DNA of 64,000 nucleotides, taken from NCBI RefSeq assembly GCF_000017245.1, contig NC_009655.1:682001-746000 (forward strand), in the 5' to 3' direction. Under the pieces are notes generated by a model. That model was not told the DNA's origin. It saw nothing but the letters and a program-made list of their open reading frames with translations, and searched no databases. Positions 9,370 to 19,966 of the stretch are shown here, piece by piece. The DNA is from Actinobacillus succinogenes 130Z (GTDB lineage Bacteria; Pseudomonadota; Gammaproteobacteria; Enterobacterales; Pasteurellaceae). How positions within the stretch are numbered: position 1 is the first letter of the stretch; the number at the start of each line of letters is the position of its first letter. A program made the position numbers and the translations under genes.

Positions 9370-10272
9370 ATGACAGCCAACGATAGCCGTTTACGAATCG
9401 CCCTCCAGAAAAAAGGCCGTTTGAGCAAAGACTGCAACGAACTGCTGAAACAATGCGGGGTGAAAATCACTTGGAACGAGCAGCGTTTAATCGCTTACTC
9501 GGAAAACCTGCCGATTGAAATCCTGCGGGTGCGGGACGACGATATTCCGGGCTTGGTCTTCGACGGCGTGGTGGATCTCGGCATTATCGGCGAAAACGTG
9601 CTGGAAGAAGAGGAACTGGGGCGTTTGGCGGCCGGTGAAAACGTGGAATACAAAAAGCTTCGCCAGTTAGATTTCGGCGGTTGCCGCCTCTCGCTTGCGA
9701 TTGACCGTGATCACAGCTACAACGGCATTCAGGATCTCACCAATACGGTTATCGCCACCTCTTATCCGAATCTGTTAAAACGCTATATGAAAGAGCAGGA
9801 AGTGCCGTTTAAAAGCATTCTGCTGAACGGTTCGGTAGAAGTCGCACCCAGTGCGGGCATCGCCGATGCCATTTGCGATTTAGTCTCTTCTGGGGCAACG
9901 CTGGAAGCCAACGGTTTGAAAGAAGTGGAAGTGATTTATCGTTCCACCGCCTGCCTGATTCAACGTACCGAACCGCTTACCGCAGAAAAACAGGCCTTGG
10001 TCGATAAGCTGCTCACTCGCATTCAGGGCGTGCAACAAGCCTCCGAATCCAAATATATTATGCTGCACGCCCCGAAAGACAAACTGGAAAAAGTGATCGC
10101 GCTGCTGCCGGGTATCGAAAATCCGACTATTCTGCCGCTTGCCCACGACGAATCTCACGTCGCCATGCACGTCGTCAGTCAGGAAAACCTGTTCTGGGAA
10201 ACCATGGAGCAATTAAAAGCCGTCGGCGCCAGCTCGATTTTGGTACTGCCGATTGAAAAAATGATGGCGTGA
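9370..10272 (+). CDS. hisG: ATP phosphoribosyltransferase (long form)
   Basis: 300 residues, the size of the long HisG that carries a C-terminal ACT-like regulatory domain for histidine feedback. It catalyses the first step of histidine synthesis, condensing ATP with [16 protein letters not shown] starts the periplasmic-binding-protein-like catalytic half, [15 protein letters not shown] and [13 protein letters not shown] follow, and the PRPP-binding loop is around [28 protein letters not shown]. The C-terminal about 80 residues ([21 protein letters not shown]...) form the regulatory domain. It is the first structural gene after the attenuator. Confidence 0.96.
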   Translation: MTANDSRLRIALQKKGRLSKDCNELLKQCGVKITWNEQRLIAYSENLPIEILRVRDDDIPGLVFDGVVDLGIIGENVLEEEELGRLAAGENVEYKKLRQLDFGGCRLSLAIDRDHSYNGIQDLTNTVIATSYPNLLKRYMKEQEVPFKSILLNGSVEVAPSAGIADAICDLVSSGATLEANGLKEVEVIYRSTACLIQRTEPLTAEKQALVDKLLTRIQGVQQASESKYIMLHAPKDKLEKVIALLPGIENPTILPLAHDESHVAMHVVSQENLFWETMEQLKAVGASSILVLPIEKMMA

Positions 10273-10296
10273 TTTTGTAAAATTTTAGAAAAAAAC

Positions 10297-10306
10297 GACC
10301 GCTTGT
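10297..10306 (-). repeat. Actinobacillus pleuropneumoniae-type uptake signal
   Basis: The minus strand reads ACAAGCGGTC, the core of the Apl-type uptake signal, in a window dominated by the Hin type (AAGTGCGGT). It lies in the hisG-hisD gap. Confidence 0.6.
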
Positions 10307-10357
10307 AAAACGGAGCCGCAGAGTGGCTCAATTATGCATAACCTAAACAAATTCCCT

Positions 10358-10425
10358 GTAGGGTGGGCGTTAGCCCACGTTACAAGACAAAAATCGGATA
10401 ATTCGTGGGCTTACGCCCACCCTAC
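10358..10425. repeat. long palindrome of the GTAGGGTGGGC repeat family between hisG and hisD
   Basis: Arms at 10358-10379 (GTAGGGTGGGCGTTAGCCC, then ACG) and 10404-10425 (CGTGGGCTTACGCCCACC, then CTAC) are near-perfect reverse complements around a 24-base AT-rich centre. Each arm is itself a small palindrome. The same family recurs at 13621-13709, 20429-20451, 34866-34890 and, degenerately, elsewhere. It may modulate read-through or mRNA stability between hisG and hisD. Confidence 0.75.
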
Positions 10426-10449
10426 GGTAAAGCAAAAAAGGAACAGTAC

Positions 10450-11730
10450 ATGCAAACCCTGATTTGGAACAATTTAACAGAAACCGAAAAACAGCAATAT
10501 CTCGCCCGTCCGGCACAGGTTATCGGCGACAGTATCAAAAAAGCCGTAGACGAAATCAAAGCCAACGTATTGGCGAACGGCGATAGCGCTTTATTCGAGC
10601 TGAGCGAAAAATTCGACAAGGTGAAATTAGACGGATTGATCGTCTCGCAAGCGCAGATTAGCGAGGCGGAAAAACGTATTTCGCCCGAACTGAAACAAGC
10701 GATTCAAAATGCGAAAGCGAATATCGAAACTTTTCATAAAGCCCAACGGAATCAAGAAGTGGATATCGAAACTCAGGCGGGTGTGCGTTGCCAAGTAGTG
10801 ACCCGCCCGATTAACCGCGTGGGGCTTTATATCCCGGGCGGTTCCGCTCCGCTGTTTTCCACCGTATTAATGCTTGCCGTTCCCGCCAAAATCGCCGGCT
10901 GTAAAAAAATCGTACTGTGCTCGCCGCCGCCGATTGCCGATGAAATCCTTTATACCGCCAATCTTTGCGGGGTGGAAACCATTTATGCGGTGGGCGGGGC
11001 GCAGGCGGTGATCGCAATGGCGAACGGCACCGAAACCGTCGCCAAAGTGGATAAAATCTTCGGCCCGGGTAATGCTTTTGTCACCGAAGCCAAACGCCAA
11101 GTCGTGCAGGAAGGCACGGCAATCGATATGCCGGCAGGTCCAAGCGAAGTATTAGTGATTGCCGACGAGTTTGCCGACCCGGCTTTTGTGGCGAGCGATT
11201 TGCTTTCCCAGGCGGAGCACGGGGCGGATTCGCAAGTGATTTTAGTCACCCCGAGCGAAAAACTGGCTAAAGCGGTGGACGACGAGCTGGAAAAACAGGT
11301 TGAGCTGCTGCCTCGAGCCGAAACCGCCCGTAAAGCCCTTGCCCACAGCCGCACGTTTATTGCCGAGAGCTTGCGGCAAGCGGTGGAAATCAGCAACGAA
11401 TACGCGCCGGAACATTTAATCGTGCAAACCGAAAACGCCCGCGCACTATTAGCGGATTTAGATAATGCCGGGTCGATTTTCTTAGGCGCTTACTCGCCGG
11501 AATCCATGGGCGATTACGCCAGCGGCACCAACCACGTGCTGCCGACTTACGGCTACACCAAAACCTACTCCAGCCTCGGTTTGGCGGATTTCAGCAAACG
11601 CATGACCGTACAGGAACTCACCCCGCAAGGCTTCAAAGATTTAGCCGAAACCGTCGAACTGATGGCGGCGGCGGAACGGTTGGACGCCCATAAACAGGCG
11701 GTGAGTATTCGGTTGGCGAAGATTCAATGA
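10450..11730 (+). CDS. hisD: histidinol dehydrogenase
   Basis: 426 residues. HisD is a zinc enzyme that oxidises histidinol to histidine in two NAD-dependent steps, the last of the pathway. Family motifs are [63 protein letters not shown] (zinc-binding Gln/His) and [17 protein letters not shown]. The ATG at 10450, preceded by AAAAAAGGA, starts the homology; an in-frame extension to 10405 runs through the intergenic palindrome and is rejected. Codons are richer in GCC and other GC-ending triplets than in many neighbours, as for hisC. Confidence 0.96.
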   Translation: MQTLIWNNLTETEKQQYLARPAQVIGDSIKKAVDEIKANVLANGDSALFELSEKFDKVKLDGLIVSQAQISEAEKRISPELKQAIQNAKANIETFHKAQRNQEVDIETQAGVRCQVVTRPINRVGLYIPGGSAPLFSTVLMLAVPAKIAGCKKIVLCSPPPIADEILYTANLCGVETIYAVGGAQAVIAMANGTETVAKVDKIFGPGNAFVTEAKRQVVQEGTAIDMPAGPSEVLVIADEFADPAFVASDLLSQAEHGADSQVILVTPSEKLAKAVDDELEKQVELLPRAETARKALAHSRTFIAESLRQAVEISNEYAPEHLIVQTENARALLADLDNAGSIFLGAYSPESMGDYASGTNHVLPTYGYTKTYSSLGLADFSKRMTVQELTPQGFKDLAETVELMAAAERLDAHKQAVSIRLAKIQ

Positions 11731-11734
11731 TTCT

Positions 11735-11789
11735 AAAGTGCGGTCGGTTTTCGCTGAGTTTTGTAAAATTCTGACGAAATCAGACCGCT
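11735..11789 (+). repeat. 55-base direct repeat, copy 1 (left of the LysE-like gene)
   Basis: This segment is nearly the same as 12476-12530: the first 29 bases are identical and about 50 of 55 match. Each copy begins with the Hin uptake signal AAAGTGCGGTCGG and ends in TCAGACCGCT, so each can also fold into a hairpin. The two copies bracket the LysE/RhtB gene exactly. Confidence 0.8.
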
Positions 11790-11816
11790 ATCAGGAAAAA
11801 TCAGGAGAAAAAAACA

Positions 11817-13618
<1,802 letters not shown>

Positions 13619-13620
13619 TC

Positions 13621-13709
13621 GTAGGGTGGGCTTGCTAGCCCACCATTTATGAATCCAAAGTGCGGTTAAATTTTTAATTATTTTTGGTGGGCAGGCATGC
13701 CCACCCTAC
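13621..13709. repeat. inverted pair of GTAGGGTGGGC repeats between hisC and hisB
   Basis: Left unit 13621-13644 (GTAGGGTGGGCTTGCTAGCC, then CACC) and right unit 13686-13709 (GGTGGGCAGGCATGCCCACC, then CTAC) are inverted copies around a centre holding a Hin uptake signal. The hisB start lies 11 bases further on. Confidence 0.75.
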
Positions 13710-13719
13710 AGGACAGACT

Positions 13720-14814
13720 ATGACACAACAATCTATTTTATTTATCGACCGTGACGGCACGTTAATCGACGAACCGAAAACCGATTTTCAAATCGACAGT
13801 CTCGAAAAACTCAAATTTGAGCCGAATGTGATTCCGGCACTGCTTAAACTGAAAAACAAATACCGTTTTGTAATGGTGTCCAACCAAGACGGTTTAGGCA
13901 CAAGCTCATTTCCACAGGCGGATTTCGACAAACCACACAATGCGATGATGGCGTTATTTAATTCGCAAGGGATTGAATTTGACGACGTACTGATTTGCCC
14001 CCACAAACCCGAAGACGGTTGCGATTGCCGTAAACCACAGACCAAATTACTGCAAAAATATATCGAGCGTGAACTGTTTGACCCTGCCACCAGTTTTGTG
14101 ATCGGCGATCGTGCCACTGATGTGCAATTGGCGGAAAATCTCGGCATTCGTGCCATTCAATATCACCCCGAAAAAATGAACTGGGATCTGATTGCCGAAA
14201 AACTGTTGGGCGAAAGCGTTACCAACAACGGCGACCGCACCCCACGCTATGCGGAAGTAGCACGCAAAACCAAAGAAACCGACATTAAAGTGCAGGTTTG
14301 GCTGGACGAAACCGGTGTAAACGACATCAAAACCGGCGTCGGCTTTTTCGACCATATGCTCGACCAAATCGCCACCCACGGCGGTTTCCGAATGAATGTT
14401 TCTTGCAAAGGCGATTTATGGATTGACGAACACCACACCGTCGAAGACACCGCCCTCGCACTTGGCACCGCGTTAAAACAAGCGATTGGCGATAAACGGG
14501 GCATTGCTCGTTTCGGCTTCGTATTGCCGATGGACGAATGTAAAGCCGAATGCACAATGGATTTATCAGGTCGTCCATTTATCAAGTTCAAAGCGGATTT
14601 CAAACGGGATAAAGTCGGCGATTTCAGCACCGAACTGACCGAGCATTTCTTCCAATCTATTGCGTTTACTATGCTTGCAACATTGCATCTTGCGGTTGAA
14701 GGTGATAACGAGCACCACAAAATTGAAAGCCTGTTTAAGGTGTTTGGCAGAACACTTAGACAGTGCATTCGTATTGAAGGGAATGAATTGCCGAGTAGTA
14801 AAGGGGTTTTATGA
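13720..14814 (+). CDS. hisB: bifunctional histidinol-phosphatase / imidazoleglycerol-phosphate dehydratase
   Basis: 364 residues with two fused domains, as in enterobacteria. Residues 1-165 are a HAD phosphatase: the nucleophile segment [12 protein letters not shown] has Asp10 and Asp12, and a Cys/His zinc loop sits at [14 protein letters not shown]. Residues about 175-364 are the dehydratase, with [30 protein letters not shown] and the C-terminal [20 protein letters not shown] metal-binding segments. The two activities are the seventh and ninth steps of the pathway. ATG 13720 starts the homology. Confidence 0.96.
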   Translation: MTQQSILFIDRDGTLIDEPKTDFQIDSLEKLKFEPNVIPALLKLKNKYRFVMVSNQDGLGTSSFPQADFDKPHNAMMALFNSQGIEFDDVLICPHKPEDGCDCRKPQTKLLQKYIERELFDPATSFVIGDRATDVQLAENLGIRAIQYHPEKMNWDLIAEKLLGESVTNNGDRTPRYAEVARKTKETDIKVQVWLDETGVNDIKTGVGFFDHMLDQIATHGGFRMNVSCKGDLWIDEHHTVEDTALALGTALKQAIGDKRGIARFGFVLPMDECKAECTMDLSGRPFIKFKADFKRDKVGDFSTELTEHFFQSIAFTMLATLHLAVEGDNEHHKIESLFKVFGRTLRQCIRIEGNELPSSKGVL

Positions 14815-14820
14815 TCAATA

Positions 14821-14845
14821 GTAGGATCGGGGTTTATCCCCGCCT
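14821..14845 (+). repeat. degenerate GTAGG palindrome after hisB
   Basis: GTAGGATCGGGGTTTATCCC followed by CGCCT is a small imperfect palindrome (CGGGG/CCCCG around TTTAT) resembling the GTAGGGTGGGC family. It marks the 3' border of the canonical his genes before the AT-rich insertion. Confidence 0.45.
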
Positions 14846-14937
14846 GAGATTAACAAAAGAACAGTTAAAATTTTGCAAGGTTTTGGAAAATTAAACCGTT
14901 TATGAAGATAATGAATGTATTTTAAGAGATCTTGATT

Positions 14938-15870
14938 ATGCCGTATTACTCAATAGTTGAAATATATAATAATAACGGAATATTTGAATTTAATTTAGAA
15001 AAAGATAATAAATCTAATTCTAATAATGTTTTTTCTAAAGAGTTGACCTTAGTAGATCAAAATATCCTTATATCTATAGAGCAAAATAAGAAAATACCAG
15101 AGATATGTGTTGCTTTACGTAATAAAACTCTTTCTCCGCTATTTTATCTTATAGAAAGATTTTATCAATGTAATGAAAGTACAGAGCTGCTTTTAAAAGA
15201 TGATATACCAAGATTTAATAAAGCTTATAAGCAATTATCTGAAAAAATTAATGTTTATAAAGATCGTAGTATAAAAAACGATGAATTTATTGAAACTATA
15301 AAAGTTCCATTTTCTATGTCAAATATTGATAATGGATTTTATAGAACACATATGTATTTAGAGTTTTTTTATACTAAGGCTGCAGAATTTACTTTTACCT
15401 TATCTAATAATGAATCCCAAAAAAATATATTTAATGCTATAAAATTATATGATTTTTCTGGCGTTAGTCGTTTCGTCATTATGATAACAGTATTTTCAAT
15501 ATTTTCTGCAGGACATAATGCTTTCTTTTATAAATTTTTGTTTCCTAAATCAAAAAATAATTCTTCACCACAAGATAAAGCTAAGAATTCTTTTGGGGAT
15601 ATTAGATATTTATTATTACTGGCTTACCTTACTATACAAATGGAATGCCAGAAAAATTTATGTTTTAAATTTGTAACAGGAGATGAAAATTTATCTAAAA
15701 TAATTAATGCGTTAAAATTTAAGGTAAAAAATATTCATGGACTATTTGAGTATAAAATTGAGTCTTTAGATATAAAGAAAAATCTTGATAATAAGTTACT
15801 TAATAAAAATGATAATACATATTCTGCTGTGTTAAACTTTTTTAATGAGTTAGGAATAACTGTGAGTTAG
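14938..15870 (+). CDS. AT-rich orphan gene inserted in the his operon, function unknown
   Basis: 310 residues from the ATG at 14938 (a TTG two codons earlier is possible; AAGAGA lies at a suitable distance). I do not recognise the family. The protein is rich in Asn, Lys, Ile, Phe and Ser. It has one clearly hydrophobic stretch, [20 protein letters not shown], at about residues 180-200, and another at [15 protein letters not shown]. There is no signal peptide. Base composition and codon use (AAT, AAA, TTA, ATA) differ sharply from the GC-rich his genes on both sides, which points to horizontal acquisition. It is followed nine bases later by a hisH fragment. A role in phage defence or toxin-like function is possible but cannot be supported. 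Confidence 0.6.
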   Translation: MPYYSIVEIYNNNGIFEFNLEKDNKSNSNNVFSKELTLVDQNILISIEQNKKIPEICVALRNKTLSPLFYLIERFYQCNESTELLLKDDIPRFNKAYKQLSEKINVYKDRSIKNDEFIETIKVPFSMSNIDNGFYRTHMYLEFFYTKAAEFTFTLSNNESQKNIFNAIKLYDFSGVSRFVIMITVFSIFSAGHNAFFYKFLFPKSKNNSSPQDKAKNSFGDIRYLLLLAYLTIQMECQKNLCFKFVTGDENLSKIINALKFKVKNIHGLFEYKIESLDIKKNLDNKLLNKNDNTYSAVLNFFNELGITVS

Positions 15871-15878
15871 TATATTAT

Positions 15879-16055
15879 ATGACCAAACTAGTAATCATCG
15901 ACACAGGCTGTGCAAACCTGTCTTCTGTAAAATTTGCATTCGATCGCTTGGGGATTCAGGCGGAAATCAGCCGTGATTTAGACAAAATCCAATCGGCGGA
16001 TAAATTATTATTGCCCAGTGTCGGCACGGCACAGGCGGCGATGAAGATTTTGTAG
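15879..16055 (+). pseudogene. hisH: hisH 5' fragment, copy 1 (truncated glutamine amidotransferase subunit)
   Basis: 58 codons starting [20 protein letters not shown] and continuing through [20 protein letters not shown] to a TAG at 16053. This is the N-terminus of HisH, the glutaminase subunit of imidazole-glycerol-phosphate synthase, whose normal length is about 200. The catalytic triad Cys-His-Glu lies in the missing part. The canonical LPGVG is already LPSVG. After the stop the sequence is a GTAGGG-type stretch and then a GNAT gene, so the rest of hisH is gone. It occupies the normal hisH position after hisB. Confidence 0.85.
15904..15967 (+). repeat. 64-base direct repeat (hisH segment), left copy
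   Basis: Matches 16872-16935 at 63 of 64 bases (the only difference is CGATCG versus CGACCG). The pair flanks the GNAT gene. Confidence 0.9.
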
Positions 16056-16086
16056 GGTCATAATTTATTTGGATAGCTTTGAAAAT

Positions 16087-16112
16087 GTAGGTTGGGCATT
16101 TATGCCCGACAC
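16087..16112 (+). repeat. degenerate GTAGG palindrome before the GNAT gene
   Basis: GTAGGTTGGGCATTTATGCC followed by CGACAC pairs GTTGGGCAT with ATGCCCGAC. It is a member of the dispersed family seen at 10358, 13621 and 20429. Confidence 0.5.
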
Positions 16113-16149
16113 TAAAAAGAGCGGTCAATTTTTATATCAAAGGAAAACA

Positions 16150-16836
16150 ATGCACCACAACCACTTAAACCAACCCATCGGCAATCCCCTGCCAAATTTC
16201 ACCGCAGGGGAATATCCAAACGTCACCTTATTACAAGGTCGTTTTTGCCGTTTGGAGAAATTATCCCCCGCTCACGCCGAGGATTTATTTGCGGTTTATT
16301 CGTCTGATGAGCGTTATTGGACTTATTTACCGCTCGATCCTTTTGACGATAAAAAACAATTCAGCGAATTTTTACAGCAAATTAGTGCTTCAACCGATCC
16401 CTATTATTTCGCGATTATTGATGAAAAAACAGGGCAGGCGGTCGGTATATTTGCATTAATGCGAATCGACCCGAATAACCGCGTGATCGAAGTGGGCTGG
16501 GTGATTTATTCCCCCAAACTGCAAAGAACTAAAATTGCTACTGAAGCCCAGTTCCTACTGGCACAATATGTCTTTGAAAGCTTACAATACCGCCGTTATG
16601 AATGGAAATGTGACAGTTTGAACGAGCCGTCCAGAAAAGCGGCATTACGCTTGGGTTTCACTTATGAAGGCACATTCCGCCAAGCACAGGTTTACAACGG
16701 CAGAACCCGTGATACGGCGTGGTTTTCAATGCTGGATATTGAGTGGCAGAACCGCAAAAGCCGTTTTCAAAAATGGCTGTCCGATGAAAATTTTGATGAA
16801 CATGGACGGCAGAAAAAATCGCTCGCCGAATGTTAA
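16150..16836 (+). CDS. GNAT-family acetyltransferase (RimJ/RimL-like)
   Basis: 228 residues. RFCRLEKLSPAHAEDLFAVY opens a GCN5-related fold; VIEVGWVIYSPKLQRTKIATEA is the acetyl-CoA-binding strand and loop; YRRYEWKCDSLNEPSRKAALRLGFTYEGTFRQAQVYNGRTRD is the RimJ/RimL-type C-terminal half. Related proteins acetylate ribosomal N-termini or small amines; the substrate is unknown. ATG 16150 follows AAAGGAAA and starts the homology. The gene sits between two hisH fragments carrying a 64-base direct repeat, so it was probably inserted into, or duplicated together with, hisH. Confidence 0.8.
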   Translation: MHHNHLNQPIGNPLPNFTAGEYPNVTLLQGRFCRLEKLSPAHAEDLFAVYSSDERYWTYLPLDPFDDKKQFSEFLQQISASTDPYYFAIIDEKTGQAVGIFALMRIDPNNRVIEVGWVIYSPKLQRTKIATEAQFLLAQYVFESLQYRRYEWKCDSLNEPSRKAALRLGFTYEGTFRQAQVYNGRTRDTAWFSMLDIEWQNRKSRFQKWLSDENFDEHGRQKKSLAEC

Positions 16837-16849
16837 AATAAGGAAAAAT

Positions 16850-16939
16850 ATGCAACTGACCATCATCGCCTCAGGCTGTGCAAACCTGTCTTCTGTAAAA
16901 TTTGCATTCGACCGCTTGGGGATTCAGGCGGAAATATAG
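16850..16939 (+). pseudogene. hisH: hisH 5' fragment, copy 2
   Basis: 29 codons, [20 protein letters not shown] then DRLGIQAEI and TAG. It repeats the beginning of HisH and carries its own ribosome site (AAGGAAAA) and start codon. Its first seven codons differ from copy 1, then 64 bases are almost identical. After the stop no further hisH sequence is seen, and the next gene is pncB. The fragment cannot form a glutaminase. Confidence 0.85.
16872..16935 (+). repeat. 64-base direct repeat (hisH segment), right copy
   Basis: Right copy of 15904-15967. The near-identity implies a recent event or ongoing gene conversion. Confidence 0.9.
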
Positions 16940-17107
16940 CGCTTCAATCAATTTACTTTACTTACCGTACGCTGATAAGTCCAAAGTGCGGTCAAAATTT
17001 ACCAAGTTTTTATCTCGTTTGCTACAAAATAACTTGAATAACCTACCATAAAGGCGTTTAATGTAGCCTGTATGCAACAAAGATTGCCAATTAAATCAGG
17101 AGGCATT

Positions 17108-18547
17108 ATGCAAAATAGCGCGTTATTGATGGATTTTTATGCTTTGACCATGGCGAACAGTTATTTTGAGCAAGGCAGACAAGATGAAGCGGCGTATTTT
17201 GATTATTTCTTCCGTCGAGTGCCGGACGAAGGCGGTTATGCGGTGTTTGCCGGGCTTGAACAGGTGCTGGATTATCTGGAAAATCTGCATTTTACTGAAC
17301 AAGAAATTGAATTTTTACAGCAAAAAGGTGTTTTTTCCGCCGGTTTTCTGGATTATTTGCGTCATTTTCGTTTTCGTGGCGATGTGTGGGCGGCGAAAGA
17401 GGGGACTGTCGTTTTTCCGAACGAACCGTTGCTGATTGTGCGGGCACCGATTATCGATTGCACTCTGATTGAAGCCTTTTTATTGCTGACGTTAAATCAT
17501 CAAACGCTGATTGCCACCAAAGCGGCACGTATAGTGAGTGTAGCGCAGGGGCGTAAAGTATTGGAATTCGGTGCGCGTCGGGCGCATGGTGCGGATGCGG
17601 CGCATTTCGGTGCGCGGGCGGCATATATTGCCGGTGTGGACGGTACGTCCAACGTATATAGCGATTTTGCCTGCGCCATTCCTGCGTTAGGTACTATGGC
17701 GCATGCCTATGTGCAAAGTTTCGATAATGAATATGAAGCATTTCTGCAATATGCGAAAACTTATCCCGCCAACACCGTCTTACTGGTGGACACTTATGAC
17801 ACGCTGCACCAAGGTATTCCCAACGCTATTCGGGTTCATCAGGAATATTTGGTGCCACGGGGTTATCAATTAAAGGGTATTCGCATTGACAGCGGGGACT
17901 TAGCCTATTTAAGTATTCGGGCACGCGAAATGCTGGACGCGGCTGGGTTGACGGAAACTCAAATCACCGTTTCCAATTCTCTGGACGAATATTTAATTAA
18001 AGATTTGCTGCTGCAAGGGGCGCAAATAGACAGTTTCGGCGTAGGCGAACGGTTGATTACGGCAAAAAGCGAACCGGTTTTCGGCGGTGTGTATAAAATT
18101 GTCGCATTGGAAAAAAACGGACAGCTTATTCCCAAAATTAAACTCAGCGAAACCTTGCAGAAAACTACTACGCCGGGATTTAAAAATTTATGGCGATTGT
18201 ATGATCAAAACCGCAAAGCCATTGCCGATGTCATCACCTTGTACGATGAAAAGATTGATAACCGCCAACCTTATCTGTTGTTTGACCCCGAATATACTTG
18301 GAAAACCAAACAGGTGACGAATTTTGTGGCGGAACAGAAGCTGTTACAATGGATCGTGCAAGGTAAAAGAGTGCTATCTACGCCGACTTTAGCGGAAAGC
18401 CGCGCATATTGCCGACAGGAATTGACATCCTTATGGAGCGAAGTACGTCGGTTGGAAAAACCGCACGGTTACTATGTGGATTTATCGCAGGATTTATGGG
18501 CGTTAAAACAACGTCTGATTGAACGGCATTCGGGGAAAAAATCATGA
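17108..18547 (+). CDS. pncB: nicotinate phosphoribosyltransferase
   Basis: 479 residues. It makes nicotinate mononucleotide from nicotinate and PRPP, the entry to the Preiss-Handler NAD salvage path. LLMDFYALTMANSYFEQG is the N-terminal signature, followed by FGARRAHGADAAHFGARAAYIAGVDGTSNV (catalytic His region) and GIRIDSGDLAYLS, and PVFGGVYKIV near the PRPP site. The length and these motifs are those of the long form common in Firmicutes, not the about 400-residue enterobacterial PncB, which suggests an acquired gene. AGGAGG-type ribosome site at about 17098; start at 17108. It overlaps nadE by four bases. Confidence 0.85.
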   Translation: MQNSALLMDFYALTMANSYFEQGRQDEAAYFDYFFRRVPDEGGYAVFAGLEQVLDYLENLHFTEQEIEFLQQKGVFSAGFLDYLRHFRFRGDVWAAKEGTVVFPNEPLLIVRAPIIDCTLIEAFLLLTLNHQTLIATKAARIVSVAQGRKVLEFGARRAHGADAAHFGARAAYIAGVDGTSNVYSDFACAIPALGTMAHAYVQSFDNEYEAFLQYAKTYPANTVLLVDTYDTLHQGIPNAIRVHQEYLVPRGYQLKGIRIDSGDLAYLSIRAREMLDAAGLTETQITVSNSLDEYLIKDLLLQGAQIDSFGVGERLITAKSEPVFGGVYKIVALEKNGQLIPKIKLSETLQKTTTPGFKNLWRLYDQNRKAIADVITLYDEKIDNRQPYLLFDPEYTWKTKQVTNFVAEQKLLQWIVQGKRVLSTPTLAESRAYCRQELTSLWSEVRRLEKPHGYYVDLSQDLWALKQRLIERHSGKKS

Positions 18548-19293
18548 GAACGGCAGCATACGTAGATTATTTAGTGCGATGGCTGGAAACCCAGCGTACC
18601 GAATTATACGGTATGGACGGCTACACGCTGGGGGTCAGCGGCGGTATCGACAGTGCCGTTTGCGCCCATTTAGCGGCACGCACCGGCGCCCCCGTACAGG
18701 CATTGATTTTACCCGCCGAAGTCACCAGCCCTGAAGATGTGGCGGATGCTCAGATTACCTTGGAAAGTGCAGGTATTGACGGGCGGATTATTTCTATCGC
18801 TCCTTGGTACGATTTAATTATGCTACAACTTACCCCCGCATTAAATGCGGAATCTGAACGCATTAACGTATTGAAAGGTAACTTAATGGCGCGCTTACGT
18901 ATGATCGCATTATTTACCACGGCGCAAAGCCACCGTTCTATCGTATTGGGTACGGATAACGCCGCCGAAATGTTAACGGGCTATTTCACCAAATTCGGCG
19001 ACGGTGCGGCGGACGTATTGCCGTTAGCGAGGTTGCGCAAAGAACAGGTATTCGAATTAGGGCGTTATCTTGGCGTACCGAAATCCGTGCTGGAGAAAAA
19101 ACCGAGTGCGGGCTTATGGGCGGGGCAAACGGACGAGGGGGAAATGGGTGTCAGTTATGCGGAAATCGACGCCTATCTGCGCGGCGAAACCGTCAGTCCG
19201 CAGGCGTTAAAGCAGATTCAATTCTGGCACAACCGTTCTCATCACAAACGTATGCTGCCGCCGACGCCAGAACCGCCGGATGAAATCGATTAA
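18544..19293 (+). CDS. nadE: ammonia-dependent NAD synthetase
   Basis: 249 residues, the size of NH3-dependent NadE without a glutaminase domain. It amidates nicotinate adenine dinucleotide to NAD using ATP. The P-loop LGVSGGIDSAVCAHLA is at about residues 29-44; LGTDNAAEMLTGYFTKFGDGAADVLPL and KKPSAGLWAGQTDEGEMGVSY are the substrate-binding segments. The ATG overlaps the pncB stop (ATGA), so the two are translated together. With NadD elsewhere they would complete nicotinate-to-NAD salvage. Confidence 0.92.
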   Translation: MRTAAYVDYLVRWLETQRTELYGMDGYTLGVSGGIDSAVCAHLAARTGAPVQALILPAEVTSPEDVADAQITLESAGIDGRIISIAPWYDLIMLQLTPALNAESERINVLKGNLMARLRMIALFTTAQSHRSIVLGTDNAAEMLTGYFTKFGDGAADVLPLARLRKEQVFELGRYLGVPKSVLEKKPSAGLWAGQTDEGEMGVSYAEIDAYLRGETVSPQALKQIQFWHNRSHHKRMLPPTPEPPDEID

Positions 19294-19350
19294 CGGTACA
19301 ACCACCGTATGAAATGGGTTATAATCCGTCGCCATTAAAAAGGAGCCGAT

Positions 19351-19800
19351 ATGTCATTACCTAAAGTTTTATTATTAAACGGTCCTAACCTTAATATGTT
19401 GGGCGCACGCGAACCGAAACATTACGGTTCGCTTTCATTAGCGGCAATTGAAGCCAACGTTCAGGCGTCGGCGGAAAAGTGCGGTCTGAATTTGGAATGT
19501 TTTCAAGCTAACAGCGAAGAAAAACTGATCAACAAAATTCACGACAGTTTCCAAAAAGTCGATTTCATTATTATTAATCCCGCCGCGTTTACGCATACCA
19601 GCGTCGCCTTGCGCGACGCCTTGCTGGCGGTGTCGATTCCCTTTGTGGAAGTGCATTTGTCGAACATTCACAAACGCGAACCGTTCCGTCGCCATTCCTA
19701 TTTCAGCGATGTTGCGGAAGGGGTGATTTGCGGATTAGGGGCTAAAGGCTATGAATGCGCGTTGGTATTTGCGGCTGAATTTTTAGCAAAAAAAGCGTGA
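19351..19800 (+). CDS. aroQ: type II 3-dehydroquinate dehydratase
   Basis: 149 residues, the usual size of the dodecameric type II enzyme in the shikimate pathway. [20 protein letters not shown] carries the catalytic Tyr and Arg of the flexible lid; [36 protein letters not shown] and [21 protein letters not shown] contain the Asn, His and Arg that bind dehydroquinate. AAAGGAG precedes the ATG. As in Haemophilus and other gammaproteobacteria it stands just upstream of accB. Confidence 0.96.
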   Translation: MSLPKVLLLNGPNLNMLGAREPKHYGSLSLAAIEANVQASAEKCGLNLECFQANSEEKLINKIHDSFQKVDFIIINPAAFTHTSVALRDALLAVSIPFVEVHLSNIHKREPFRRHSYFSDVAEGVICGLGAKGYECALVFAAEFLAKKA

Positions 19801-19894
19801 ATTTCGTTAAAATATCGACAAAATTGTAGAAAATATTCGCAAAACGGATTATTTTAAGGTAATCTTGCGGGCGTAAAAAACAGAATTCATTTTG

Positions 19895-19934
19895 ACCGCA
19901 CTTTCAGCTTGAAAAAAGCAGCCGAAAGTGCGGT
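19895..19934. terminator. inverted uptake-signal pair after aroQ
   Basis: ACCGCACTTTC (19895-19905) and GAAAGTGCGGT (19924-19934) form an 11-pair stem around an 18-base loop, followed by AACCTTTTTAT. Two uptake signals in inverted orientation often double as intrinsic terminators in this family; here it would end aroQ transcription. Confidence 0.5.
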
Positions 19935-19966
19935 AACCTTTTTATCTCTCAATCAGGAAAACAATT

